Positions 45,796-53,883 of a stretch of DNA of 64,000 nt are shown piece after piece. The stretch is from JAMZMI01 sp039970095 (GTDB lineage: Bacteria; Bacteroidota; Bacteroidia; Cytophagales; Cyclobacteriaceae): positions 1 to 64,000 of the forward strand of contig JBDVMP010000075.1 in NCBI GenBank assembly GCA_039970095.1, written 5' to 3'. Both the position numbers and the translations under genes were made by a program. Positions within the stretch are counted from its first letter, which is position 1, and each line of letters opens with the position of its first letter. The notes under the pieces were generated by a model, which was not told where the DNA came from, ran no database searches, and saw nothing but the letters and a program-made list of their open reading frames with translations.

Positions 45796-47614
45796 ATTAT
45801 TGAAAATCACATTCTTTTTAGTGATTTCGGTTTGTGGAAGTTTGGCATTTTCACAATTCAAAATCGCGCCGATAAAATCGAATAAGAAGCAAACTCAAGT
45901 TGAATTTAAAACCCTGAGTCTGCCCTTTTGGGATGATTTTTCTAATTCGGAAAACACACCTGATACTTTACTATGGAAAGTTGGTGATGATATTTTTGTG
46001 AATGACGCTTTGAGTATAAACACGCCTACTTACAAAGCTGCCTCATTTGATGGACTTAAAGGCAATGGAATCGCGCATGACATGGCCAATGATTTTAATG
46101 CCAACACCGATAGCCTGGCTTCCCACTACATTGACTTGAGCGGAAAAACTTCCGCTGACAGCATCTATTTTAGTTTCTTTTGGCAGGCTGGTGGCTATGC
46201 CGAGCTACCCGATGAAACCGATCTGTTTTCCCTGCTTTTTTATGCTGCGGATTCTAGCTGGCAGACCAAATGGTCAGCTACGGGAGGCTTGTCTACTCTC
46301 AGCGACCAGTTTCAACAAGAGATCATCGCGGTGGACAGTGCCAAATATTTGCATGATCAATTCAGGTTTAAGTTCGTTTTGAATGGGAAAAGCACCGGCC
46401 CCTTTGATAGTTGGCATCTGGATTATGTCTATTTGAATGAGCATCGTGAGAGAATGGACACAGCACACTTTGATCGTGCGCTGACTGGTAAACCCACTTC
46501 TCTTTTTGGTATTTACAGAGAGATCCCCGCTCATGTTTTTTTCAAAAACCCACAACAGTTTCTGAGTTCGCAACAAGTGTCAACACGTAATCTTGATAAC
46601 CAGCCGCATGCTGTGCGCTACTACTATCAACTGGAAAACCTTACTACAAATGAGGTTTATTACGATCAGGAAATAGCCGGGGCGGAAGTTACATTGGAAC
46701 CTGCACAAATGGACACAGTTTTTGGCCCGACAGATGTTACAATGGTCAGTCAGGCCAATCCTTTAGATTCTCAGGTTATTTCAAGTACTTTTCACATGTT
46801 TACTGGAGATAAAAATCTCTTTGAGGAAGTTGTAGGTTCTGATACTGTTTTTCAGGATGTGAACCTCAAGGTAAACGACACCATACGTCAAACTTACACC
46901 CTTCAAAATCACTATGCTTATGATGACGGCATAGCGGAATATGCCGCCGGTATCAACGTGAAAAACGGCAAAATTGCAGTGCAATTTGCCATTGCCGAAC
47001 CAGACACGCTCACGCACATCGACATACATTTTCCTAACATAGAGCCCGACGCTACGGGAGAGTCGGTCAACCTGATGGTATGGACAGACCTGGATCGTAA
47101 TATAGTGCTCGCAAGTCAGGCATATACCATTACTTCCAACACGCGGTTAAACGAATTTAAACGAATTAAGCTGGATAAAACTCAACTCGTGAGAGACACC
47201 ATTTATATCGGTTTTCAACAGCTAGTTGAGGATTATGTCGGTGTGGGTTTTGACAAGACCAGTCCCGATGCTAAAAATCAGATTTTTTATAACACCGGAG
47301 ATCAGTGGATACAAAATCAGAGACTGGATGGTATACTCATGATTCGCCCGGTTTTTCATTTTGATAGCACCTTTATTCTTTCCAACAACCAAATCTTGAG
47401 CGCGCTCAGACCCTACCCAAATCCCTCGAGGGGAATCATTTATTTTGAAAGGGACGTTGACGGCATTAGCATCTTTTCATTAGATGGGTCGTTGGTATTC
47501 GAAGCTGGCTCGGGAAGGCAGTTTGATATTTCATCTCTTCCAAATCAACTATATTTAATGAGAATTGGAGTAGGAAACACTACCACCTCGTCCAAACTCA
47601 TTTTGAACAAGTAG
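45788..47614 (+). CDS. Secreted jelly-roll protein with T9SS sorting domain
   Basis: The 608-residue product has a signal peptide (MSRLLKITFFLVISVCGSLAFSQ), a beta-rich segment starting LSLPFWDDFSNSENTPDTLLW (about residues 40-220) that looks like a carbohydrate- or protein-binding jelly roll, further beta domains, and a short C-terminal T9SS sorting domain (RPYPNPSRGIIYFERDVDGISIFSLDGSL... LYLMRIG). No catalytic motif is visible. The start lies inside the end of the PASTA gene, so the two are translationally coupled. Confidence 0.8.
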   Translation: MSRLLKITFFLVISVCGSLAFSQFKIAPIKSNKKQTQVEFKTLSLPFWDDFSNSENTPDTLLWKVGDDIFVNDALSINTPTYKAASFDGLKGNGIAHDMANDFNANTDSLASHYIDLSGKTSADSIYFSFFWQAGGYAELPDETDLFSLLFYAADSSWQTKWSATGGLSTLSDQFQQEIIAVDSAKYLHDQFRFKFVLNGKSTGPFDSWHLDYVYLNEHRERMDTAHFDRALTGKPTSLFGIYREIPAHVFFKNPQQFLSSQQVSTRNLDNQPHAVRYYYQLENLTTNEVYYDQEIAGAEVTLEPAQMDTVFGPTDVTMVSQANPLDSQVISSTFHMFTGDKNLFEEVVGSDTVFQDVNLKVNDTIRQTYTLQNHYAYDDGIAEYAAGINVKNGKIAVQFAIAEPDTLTHIDIHFPNIEPDATGESVNLMVWTDLDRNIVLASQAYTITSNTRLNEFKRIKLDKTQLVRDTIYIGFQQLVEDYVGVGFDKTSPDAKNQIFYNTGDQWIQNQRLDGILMIRPVFHFDSTFILSNNQILSALRPYPNPSRGIIYFERDVDGISIFSLDGSLVFEAGSGRQFDISSLPNQLYLMRIGVGNTTTSSKLILNK

Positions 47615-47645
47615 CTCAAAAAACAAGCTGCACTACACCCCATCT

Positions 47646-49658
47646 ATGAAAAGCTTAACACTCGGTTTACTTCTGCTGATATGTCTTTCTGCGTCATCAC
47701 AAACCCCATGTCAGGATGGTATGGCCGGAATATATCCTTGCAATCAGATTACGCTCTTATCTCACCTATCTCCTGAAGACCTTCAAACAGATTATATTGA
47801 TGGTTCTGCACTCAATGACATTTGGGGGTGGACTGACAGCCAAAATGGGAACGAATATGCCATTGTCGGCCTGGTAGATGGCGTAGCTTTTGTGGATGTT
47901 TCTGATCCGGTAAATCCCGTTTTCCTGGGAAAGTTGCCTGAAAAACTGGCCTCATCAAGTGGGTCATCTAGTGCCAACTTGAGAATCATGCATGGCAAGT
48001 CTTACTGGAGAGACATTAAAACCTTCAAAGATCATGCTTTCATTGTAAGCGACCTTAATTCGGAGCATTCCGGCGTTCAGGTATTTGATCTGACTAAGCT
48101 TAGAAGTCACAATGGCGGAGAGTGGATCGAATATACAGAAGATGCTTCGTACGATTACTTTCACCGTGCTCACAACATAGCCATCAATGAAGAAACCGGT
48201 TATGCCTATGTAATTGGGGCCATATCGGGGACAGAAATGTGTAATGGAGGTCTTCATATAATTGATATTAATGACCCCAAAAACCCAAAATTCGAGAGTT
48301 GCTTCAGCGACGATGGATACACTCATGATGTGCAGTGTGTAACATATCAAGGCCCTGACACTGATTACGCAGGAATGGAAATCTGCTTTGCAAGTAATGA
48401 AGACACTTTTACGATTGTAGATGTTGACAACAAATCTGACATGAATATGATCAGTCGTACTTCTTATGACAATTACAGTTACACTCATCAGGGCTGGCTC
48501 TCAGAAGATCACAAATTCTTTTTGATGAATGATGAGCAAGATGAACAAGCATTTGGTCATAACCCCAGAACTTTGATTTGGAATATAGAAGACCTGGAAA
48601 ACCCCGTTTTGATAGGAGATTACTTCAACAACGCAGTGTCCATTGATCACAACCTCTATACCCACAATGGGCTCGTGTATGAATCCAACTACTCCAGCGG
48701 GTTAAGGGTATTGGATATGTCTCGAATTGAAGAAGGCCTGCTCAGAGAAGTCGCATTTTTTGACACCTATCCCGAAGATGACTTAATTGATTTCTATGGA
48801 AACTGGAGCAATTATCCATACTTTGAAAGCGGCACTATCATAGCCTCTGATATAAATAATGGCTTGTTCGTGCTTAAGCTAAATATGGGGGTTGATATCA
48901 TCTCAAAACACCCAGAAAATCAAACCGGATGTGGCATGGGAGGAGTCAACTTTAGTGTTGAAGCTGAAGAAGCAGAAGGCACAAAATTTAGATGGCAAAG
49001 GTTTGCCGGCCAAAAGTATATTTACATAGGAGAAGGCAGTGTTTCGCTGGGTACACAAACTCCTGACCTGACTGTCATTCCGTCCAGCTTAACCGAAGGC
49101 AATTTGATCAGATGTGAGATCACTACGGCATACGGAGACGTGTACTACACTTATCCTGCAACTTATGATTATCCCGAAGGCGATATAGTAACTCCAGATG
49201 CAGATTTTTCCTATACCGTAAGCAACTCTACGGAAGTAGCATTTACGAACAATTCGACGGATGCATCTTTTTATTTGTGGGATTTCGGAGATGGCTCCTC
49301 TTCTACTCTGGCAAACCCTGCTCACGTTTTTGAATCGGGTGTTTACGAAATCAACCTCATAGCTTTCAATGATTGTGCCTTTTCACAAACCAAAATGGAA
49401 GTGAATACAACTCCACTTTCGACCGTTCCTGCTATATCAGATATTTCTTTTTTCCCCAACCCCACATCGCGACATATTTCTTTTACTGAGCCAGTTGAAT
49501 ATTTTGAGATTCAAGACCTTACAGGCCGTGTTATGATGCAATCAAAAGCAGTCAGTGCTACTAAATCCATCGATCTTGTGGGACTCAATTCAGGTGTATA
49601 TCTTGTTGTAATAGTCACACCCGAAGGTCGTAAAACCGACAGGTTGGTCATCAGATAA
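47646..49658 (+). CDS. Choice-of-anchor B family protein with PKD and T9SS sorting domains
   Basis: The 670-residue product has a signal peptide (to about residue 18), LVIVD-type propeller repeats (about 25-420), as in EYAIVGLVDGVAFVDVSDPVNPVFLGKLP and HIIDINDPKNPKF, which is the choice-of-anchor B family. An Ig-like segment (about 430-515) and a PKD domain (about 518-598, FLWDFGDGSSSTLANPAHVF-like) follow, then a T9SS sorting domain (DISFFPNPTSRHISF... GVYLVVIVTPEGRKTDRLVIR). It is a surface or secreted protein. Its biological role is not known. Confidence 0.85.
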   Translation: MKSLTLGLLLLICLSASSQTPCQDGMAGIYPCNQITLLSHLSPEDLQTDYIDGSALNDIWGWTDSQNGNEYAIVGLVDGVAFVDVSDPVNPVFLGKLPEKLASSSGSSSANLRIMHGKSYWRDIKTFKDHAFIVSDLNSEHSGVQVFDLTKLRSHNGGEWIEYTEDASYDYFHRAHNIAINEETGYAYVIGAISGTEMCNGGLHIIDINDPKNPKFESCFSDDGYTHDVQCVTYQGPDTDYAGMEICFASNEDTFTIVDVDNKSDMNMISRTSYDNYSYTHQGWLSEDHKFFLMNDEQDEQAFGHNPRTLIWNIEDLENPVLIGDYFNNAVSIDHNLYTHNGLVYESNYSSGLRVLDMSRIEEGLLREVAFFDTYPEDDLIDFYGNWSNYPYFESGTIIASDINNGLFVLKLNMGVDIISKHPENQTGCGMGGVNFSVEAEEAEGTKFRWQRFAGQKYIYIGEGSVSLGTQTPDLTVIPSSLTEGNLIRCEITTAYGDVYYTYPATYDYPEGDIVTPDADFSYTVSNSTEVAFTNNSTDASFYLWDFGDGSSSTLANPAHVFESGVYEINLIAFNDCAFSQTKMEVNTTPLSTVPAISDISFFPNPTSRHISFTEPVEYFEIQDLTGRVMMQSKAVSATKSIDLVGLNSGVYLVVIVTPEGRKTDRLVIR

Positions 49659-49664
49659 TGTTTT

Positions 49665-50942
49665 TTAAAATTCCATAACAAATGGTCTTGGGCTGAATGA
49701 AATAATAAAGATGATCAATGCCAAAATGCCCAATATCTGTCTGGAAAGAGATAATGGCTGATCATCTCCCACTGGCGGATGATAAATACCTATAAAACGA
49801 CCTAAAACAATAGCGAACAACAACCATCCTTCATACCCTGAGATGCCAAAAAGAGTATGAACTCCAAATTGAGCCGCTAACATAACTGCGGCAAATGTCC
49901 ACCTGTCCTTTCTGCTTTCAAACATAGAGAATGCGCAGAGGTTAAGAAAATACATGTATGCGATCAACAGGATCAAAAAACTGACCAGGCCGCCTGCGGT
50001 AGTATCTTCCATGAGGCCAACGTCCACTATACCGAGTCCAGCATAAAACACGAAAATGGTAAAGAGAATTTGAGATATCTTCTTAGACCTTTTATCGCCA
50101 AAAAGTCCAAAAATCACATGCCCGCCATCAAGCTGACCTATAGGTAAAAGGTTTAGGGCTGTAAAAAACAAAGCAAGTAAACCGGCTAGCAAATAGGGAT
50201 TGTGCATGATTTCCTGTTCGCTGGGAATGCGAGACTTGTCAGACACCAGGTATGTTTCTACGAACTGGAAAAGCAGCGGTTTGCTAAAGTACATATTAGG
50301 GTAACTCTCCATCGGCTCAAAATCTGGGTATGCCCACTCATCCGTTGGATTTCCTTCCGCGGAAAACACTATCGAATCACTTTTTCTGGACTCCAAATAA
50401 CTTTCATAGTGCTGCTGCTTGCTAAACTCATACGTATAAACATGATCGGGATAATCCAGCCCAAACTGCTCATATTCGGGGTGAATCTCATAGATGTATT
50501 CTGGGTTTGGCAGATGCGAATAGCCGTAGGCTATTACTCCAAGAGCAACTACAAAACCCGCTAGAGGTCCTGCAATACCAATATCAAAATAATGAAGTGT
50601 AGATGAAATACGGTCTTTGATTCTGATAAAAGCTCCCATAGTCCCAAACGAAGGAGACAAAATAAACCCCAGCCACAGCGGAATATAGAACGGCAGTGTC
50701 ACATTTACTTTGTGATATCTGGCTGTGAAATAATGACCAAACTCATGACAGCTAAGGATAAGTAAAAAAGGTATGGAAAACTGAAATCCATTTAAAAAAT
50801 CATTCCAGGTCATGATATGTGCCTCGTCCACAAAAAACAGATACTTCGAGTGCATCCATTCAGATCCGGCAATGGTGGTGGTAATGATCGTAACCAAAAA
50901 AAGACCTAGTTGAATAAGTCTGGTTCTATTTTCTTTAAGCAT
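49665..50942 (-). CDS. Site-2-type (M50) intramembrane zinc protease
   Basis: The 425-residue polytopic protein has the M50 zinc site HEFGHYFTARYHKV (about residues 66-79) in an early helix. The third-ligand motif NLLPIGQLDGGHVIFGLFG lies in a later helix (about 264-282). There are seven or more hydrophobic helices. A soluble insert (about 150-235) lies between them. Site-2 proteases cut membrane-bound signalling proteins; the target here cannot be told. It overlaps the HAD gene upstream by eight bases. Confidence 0.88.
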   Translation of the reverse strand: MLKENRTRLIQLGLFLVTIITTTIAGSEWMHSKYLFFVDEAHIMTWNDFLNGFQFSIPFLLILSCHEFGHYFTARYHKVNVTLPFYIPLWLGFILSPSFGTMGAFIRIKDRISSTLHYFDIGIAGPLAGFVVALGVIAYGYSHLPNPEYIYEIHPEYEQFGLDYPDHVYTYEFSKQQHYESYLESRKSDSIVFSAEGNPTDEWAYPDFEPMESYPNMYFSKPLLFQFVETYLVSDKSRIPSEQEIMHNPYLLAGLLALFFTALNLLPIGQLDGGHVIFGLFGDKRSKKISQILFTIFVFYAGLGIVDVGLMEDTTAGGLVSFLILLIAYMYFLNLCAFSMFESRKDRWTFAAVMLAAQFGVHTLFGISGYEGWLLFAIVLGRFIGIYHPPVGDDQPLSLSRQILGILALIIFIISFSPRPFVMEF

Positions 50943-51570
50943 CTGCTAATATTTCATGAATTTGATCCGGATACTGTACCTGTATGGACTTGAGTCCGCA
51001 TTGCTTTGCTCCCGCGACATTCTCGGGCCTATCATCCAAAAAGAGCGCCCTTGACGGGTTTTTCAGGTGTTGGTCTATTACATACTCATAAATGTTGCTG
51101 TCAGGTTTTCTTCTCCCTATCCTATGTGAGTAGATGGGGTGATGTACAAAACTTTCAAAACCACTAATTCCTGCCGTTTCGTCAAGTAACCTTTGCTCAA
51201 AGTAAACCTCATGCATTTCATTTGTGTTGCTAAGTATCAGCACCTGATGCGTTTTTTTAAGCTTAGAAAGTAGATCGAGTCTTTGTTTGGGGATATCTCC
51301 AACCATCAGGTTCCAGGCATCAGTAAAATCCTCCTCAGGAATTTCCGCATCTATCATGTCATTGCAGGCTGCTATAAAATCTGAGGTTGTGAGCATCCCT
51401 TTCTCATATAGTAGATGAAAATCTGTGTACTCGATCAACTCTGGAATATTGGGATGGGCATGGCCAATAAGGCTTTCTACACGCTCAAACACCTTTTGTG
51501 GCTCCAGGTTTATGATAACCTGACCAAGGTCAAAAATTATTGTGTCAAAATCTGCCAGTCTTACGTTCAC
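50935..51570 (-). CDS. HAD-superfamily phosphatase (YihX-like)
   Basis: The 211-residue protein has HAD motif I IIFDLGQVIINLEP, motif II LILSNTN, motif III lysine in GRRKPDSNIY, and motif IV LFLDDRPENVAGAKQCG. The DLGxVI start is that of the YihX-type sugar phosphatases. The substrate is unknown. It is co-transcribed with the site-2 protease through an eight-base overlap. Its start lies only 74 bases from the degenerate tRNA fragment upstream. Confidence 0.85.
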   Translation of the reverse strand: MNVRLADFDTIIFDLGQVIINLEPQKVFERVESLIGHAHPNIPELIEYTDFHLLYEKGMLTTSDFIAACNDMIDAEIPEEDFTDAWNLMVGDIPKQRLDLLSKLKKTHQVLILSNTNEMHEVYFEQRLLDETAGISGFESFVHHPIYSHRIGRRKPDSNIYEYVIDQHLKNPSRALFLDDRPENVAGAKQCGLKSIQVQYPDQIHEILADA

Positions 51571-51644
51571 TTTCGTTGGTTTATTTGCGGCAAATATCTA
51601 ATATTGCACTCCCAAAACAAAAGCAGTTTGAAAGACTGTTTTAG

Positions 51645-51720
51645 GGGCCTATAACTCAGCGTTCCACGCCGGGTTGGTTAGATTAACTGACTGGCACACA
51701 TAGTGCCATCAGCAGTAAAT
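51645..51720 (+). pseudogene. Degenerate 5' part of a tRNA, with insertions
   Basis: The first 15 bases equal those of the intact tRNA at 51747. A 14-base insert (51660-51673) follows, then 51674-51692 matches tRNA positions 15-33 region with one change in 19. Next comes a hairpin GGCAC-ACATA-GTGCC (51693-51707) in place of the anticodon region, and a weakly similar ATCAGCAGTAAATC. The 3' half is missing. It cannot fold as a normal tRNA, so it is a remnant copy. Confidence 0.75.
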
Positions 51721-51746
51721 CTGCTACATAGGTTAAAATGGGCAAT

Positions 51747-51820
51747 GGGCCTATAACTCAGTTGGTTAGAGTAACTGACTCATAATCAGTAAGTCCCTGG
51801 TTCGAGCCCAGGTGGGCCCA
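51747..51820 (+). tRNA. tRNA with CAT anticodon (Met or Ile2)
   Basis: The 74-base sequence folds into a full cloverleaf: acceptor GGGCCTA with TGGGCCC (one G-U), D-stem ACTC/GAGT, anticodon stem ACTGA/TCAGT around loop CTCATAA with anticodon CAT at 51781-51783, variable loop of five, T-stem CCTGG/CCAGG around TTCGAGC. CCA is not encoded. With CAT it is either elongator tRNA-Met or tRNA-Ile that is modified to lysidine; identity rests on features I cannot test here. Confidence 0.93.
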
Positions 51821-51823
51821 CAA
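51785..51823 (+). repeat. 3' tRNA direct repeat, copy 1 (in the intact tRNA)
   Basis: These 39 bases, from the 3' side of the anticodon loop to just past the acceptor end, recur at 52143-52196. There all bases match except that three bases of the T-loop region are replaced by an 18-base palindrome. The two copies enclose the GIY-YIG gene like attachment-site repeats. Confidence 0.85.
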
Positions 51824-51824
51824 C

Positions 51825-51854
51825 AGAGAGTGTCTCAACAGGCACTCTCTTTTT
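51825..51854 (+). terminator. Terminator of the tRNA
   Basis: A perfect 8-bp stem AGAGAGTG / CACTCTCT (51825-51832 with 51843-51850) with a ten-base loop is followed by TTTT. It ends the tRNA transcript five bases before the GIY-YIG start codon. Confidence 0.85.
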
Positions 51855-51859
51855 GTATC

Positions 51860-52150
51860 ATGTCTGATCACTGCTGCTATATCATCTATTCAGAATCCAT
51901 CAATAGTTTTTATATCGGTGAGACGGAAGATTTCAATATGAGGCTCTACCAACACAACTCCGGAGCATTTAACAATGCTTTTACTAAAAGGGCCAATGAC
52001 TGGAAACTGTTTCATGTCATCCCCTGCGATAGTCGTTCTCAAGCCAGGAAAATTGAGCAACACATCAAGAAAATGAAAAGCATCACGTATCTGCTCAATC
52101 TTAAAAAATACCCCAAAATCAATCTTCGGCTCAAGACAAAATATCAGTAA
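51860..52150 (+). CDS. Small GIY-YIG nuclease, ending inside tRNA-derived sequence
   Basis: The 96-residue protein is a single GIY-YIG domain: CYIIYS at residues 6-11, YIG at 18-20, R28 and H32 in NMRLYQHNSG, and catalytic E66 in ARKIEQHIKKM. It is the UPF0213-like mini form without a DNA-binding domain. The start at 51860 is the first ATG after the tRNA terminator; the longer frame from 51812 would read through the tRNA. The last two residues and the stop codon (52148-52150) lie within the duplicated tRNA 3' segment. The gene is flanked by tRNA direct repeats, which points to a mobile nuclease cassette. Confidence 0.87.
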   Translation: MSDHCCYIIYSESINSFYIGETEDFNMRLYQHNSGAFNNAFTKRANDWKLFHVIPCDSRSQARKIEQHIKKMKSITYLLNLKKYPKINLRLKTKYQ

Positions 52151-52196
52151 GTCCCTGTCCCGATAGCTATCGGGACGAGCCCAGGTGGGCCCACAA
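52143..52196 (+). repeat. 3' tRNA direct repeat, copy 2, with palindromic insert
   Basis: This segment repeats 51785-51823 with perfect matches on both sides (15 and 21 bases), except that GTT of the T-loop region is replaced by TCCCGATAGCTATCGGGA, an 18-base perfect palindrome (52158-52175). It contains the stop codon of the GIY-YIG gene. It is followed by its own terminator, as a complete tRNA would be. Confidence 0.87.
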
Positions 52197-52226
52197 AGCG
52201 AAGTTGGAAACAGCTTCGCTTTTTTT
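52195..52226 (+). terminator. Terminator after the second tRNA repeat
   Basis: Stem AAAGCGAAG / CTTCGCTTT (52195-52203 with 52214-52222) is followed by a T run to 52226. It stands just after the tRNA-like end, in the same relation as the terminator of the intact tRNA, and probably was the terminator of the original tRNA gene. Confidence 0.85.
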
Positions 52227-52241
52227 GTCTATTAAATCCCT

Positions 52242-52553
52242 TCAATGGTTTAAACTAATTCTCGATTGAGAATACAGATCGTAAACGGCTACAAGCGATT
52301 CTCTGCCCGTTGCTCCACTGTAAATTTCATATTCGCTAAACTTTTCGCGGGTTTCAACATAGGCCGGTTTGTATTCACCTTCAAAATCATCCCAAATTAC
52401 AAGGAGGAACTTATAGCTAATCTTGCTCAGCCGCCCTTCTTCGAACCACGAATCAAAAATATTCTCACTTAGAGGTTTAGGAAAATCAGCACCGTCGAAC
52501 ATATAATTAGAAAATGAATCAGTTAAAAATCCGATGTAATTTATCCTGCCCAC
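52242..52553 (-). CDS. Small hypothetical protein
   Basis: The frame encodes 103 residues (MGRINYIGFLTDSFSNYMF...). The composition is that of a normal soluble protein, rich in aromatic and acidic residues, without signal peptide or membrane helix. I recognise no family. It lies just beyond the tRNA/GIY-YIG unit, in a spot where accessory genes would be expected, and stands alone on the minus strand. Confidence 0.55.
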   Translation of the reverse strand: MGRINYIGFLTDSFSNYMFDGADFPKPLSENIFDSWFEEGRLSKISYKFLLVIWDDFEGEYKPAYVETREKFSEYEIYSGATGRESLVAVYDLYSQSRISLNH

Positions 52554-52607
52554 TCTGCCTAAACAAAGATTAACTTACTAGCTTCACAAAATAAGCACCC
52601 AACACAA

Positions 52608-52772
52608 ATGAGCATTTTAAGAATCATATTCGCCATCATTCTCCCTCCACTTGGAGTTTTCCTCACTGTTGGCATTAGAGGAGCTTTTTGGCTAAACATA
52701 TTATTGACACTTCTTGGCTTCCTGCCGGGCATTATTCATGCCGTTTGGGTAATTGCCAAGCATGACAAATAG
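52608..52772 (+). CDS. YqaE/Pmp3-family small membrane protein
   Basis: An ATG at 52608 opens 54 codons: MSILRIIFAIILPPLGVFLTVG (helix 1), then FWLNILLTLLGFLPGIIHAVWVI (helix 2) and a short KHDK tail. The PPLGVFL and LLGFLPGIIHAVWVI patterns are those of the Pmp3/YqaE family, two-helix proteins that affect membrane potential and stress tolerance. It ends three bases before the start of the EEP gene, so they are likely co-transcribed. Confidence 0.9.
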   Translation: MSILRIIFAIILPPLGVFLTVGIRGAFWLNILLTLLGFLPGIIHAVWVIAKHDK

Positions 52773-52775
52773 TGC

Positions 52776-53858
52776 ATGGACTCAGAACTTTTTGTCAGCA
52801 CTTTATCCATTCTGCTTACCCTGGCTACCTCAGCCAGCCTCGTCAAGTGGGACAATTGGTGGATACGTATTTTCGATTTTCCCAGATTACAAATCACCAC
52901 ACTTATTGTCGTTAATTTGTGGATATCGGTGTTGATCAATGACTTTGATACAATCTGGGATTATGTGTTGGTCGGTTTGTTGTCTTTGAGTCTCATTTAT
53001 CAATGCTATAAAATTCTCCCCTACACCCCGCTTTGGAAAAGGCAAGTACACAGGCACAAAGGAAACGATCATTCAAGAGCCATTTCCATAATGGTCAGTA
53101 ACGTGCTGACACCTAACAAAAAAGCTCAAAAACTAGTAGATCTTGTGAACCAGCAAAAGCCACAGATCTTGCTTACGCTGGAGACTGATCAGTGGTGGGA
53201 AGATCAGCTCAGAGAACTGGAGGCTATTTATCCCCACAGGATTCAAATGCCGCTTGACAATCTGTACGGCATGCACCTTTATTCAAAACTTGAATTGATT
53301 GAGTATGAAATCAAATTCCTGATTCAGGAAGATATACCTTCGATCGAAGCGCTGGTAAAGCTTCCTTCTGGTGATCCAATCAGGATTTATTGCCTGCACC
53401 CTATGCCACCCTCACCAACCGAAAGCGATACGTCCACCAACAGAGATGCCGAGATTTTGCTAGTAGGAAAGGCTTTAACGAAGCAAAAAGAACCCGTTTT
53501 GGTGTTTGGTGATCTAAATGATGTGGCATGGTCAAACACGACCAGGCTTTTTCAGCAAATCAGTGGTTTATTAGACCCCAGGATTGGAAGGGGGTTTTTC
53601 AGCACCTTTCATGCAAAGTATCCATTGTTTCGGTGGCCCCTCGATCACGTCTTTCACTCTCATCATTTTGAACTAATTAGTTATCGGAGGCTAAAAAGTA
53701 TTGGATCTGACCACTTCCCTATTTTCACGAAACTTTATCTACAGCCTAATCAAACTTCGAAACCTGAAATCCCACAGGCTGACGAAGAGGATAAACAAGA
53801 AGTAGCAGAGAAAATTGAAAAGGGAGACCCTATCCGGGAAGTTGTAGAGTCTGCTTAA
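52776..53858 (+). CDS. Membrane-anchored endonuclease/exonuclease/phosphatase-family protein
   Basis: The 360-residue product has two or three N-terminal membrane helices (to about residue 85), then an EEP domain (about 98-325): SIMVSNVLTP, LTLETDQWW (metal-binding glutamate), YCLHPMPP, VFGDLNDVAWS, WPLDHVFHS and GSDHFPIF. All catalytic motifs of the fold are present. Proteins of this form with membrane helices usually act outside the cytoplasm on nucleotides, DNA or phospholipids; the substrate is not known. A charged tail rich in E and K follows the domain. Confidence 0.87.
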   Translation: MDSELFVSTLSILLTLATSASLVKWDNWWIRIFDFPRLQITTLIVVNLWISVLINDFDTIWDYVLVGLLSLSLIYQCYKILPYTPLWKRQVHRHKGNDHSRAISIMVSNVLTPNKKAQKLVDLVNQQKPQILLTLETDQWWEDQLRELEAIYPHRIQMPLDNLYGMHLYSKLELIEYEIKFLIQEDIPSIEALVKLPSGDPIRIYCLHPMPPSPTESDTSTNRDAEILLVGKALTKQKEPVLVFGDLNDVAWSNTTRLFQQISGLLDPRIGRGFFSTFHAKYPLFRWPLDHVFHSHHFELISYRRLKSIGSDHFPIFTKLYLQPNQTSKPEIPQADEEDKQEVAEKIEKGDPIREVVESA

Positions 53859-53883
53859 GCTTGGACTGAACCAGTAACGCAAC

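Noticed and set aside
47964..48488. 174-codon minus-strand frame
   Set aside because: It is opposite the choice-of-anchor B gene, whose propeller repeats are clear in the plus strand; the minus frame is a shadow.
51645..51720. A second functional tRNA upstream of the intact one
   Set aside because: The 14-base insert in the D-loop, the hairpin at the anticodon and the missing T-arm and acceptor 3' strand rule out a working cloverleaf.
51812..51859. Longer form of the GIY-YIG protein starting in the tRNA
   Set aside because: The extra 16 residues would be translated from the tRNA end and terminator; the domain starts right after the ATG at 51860.
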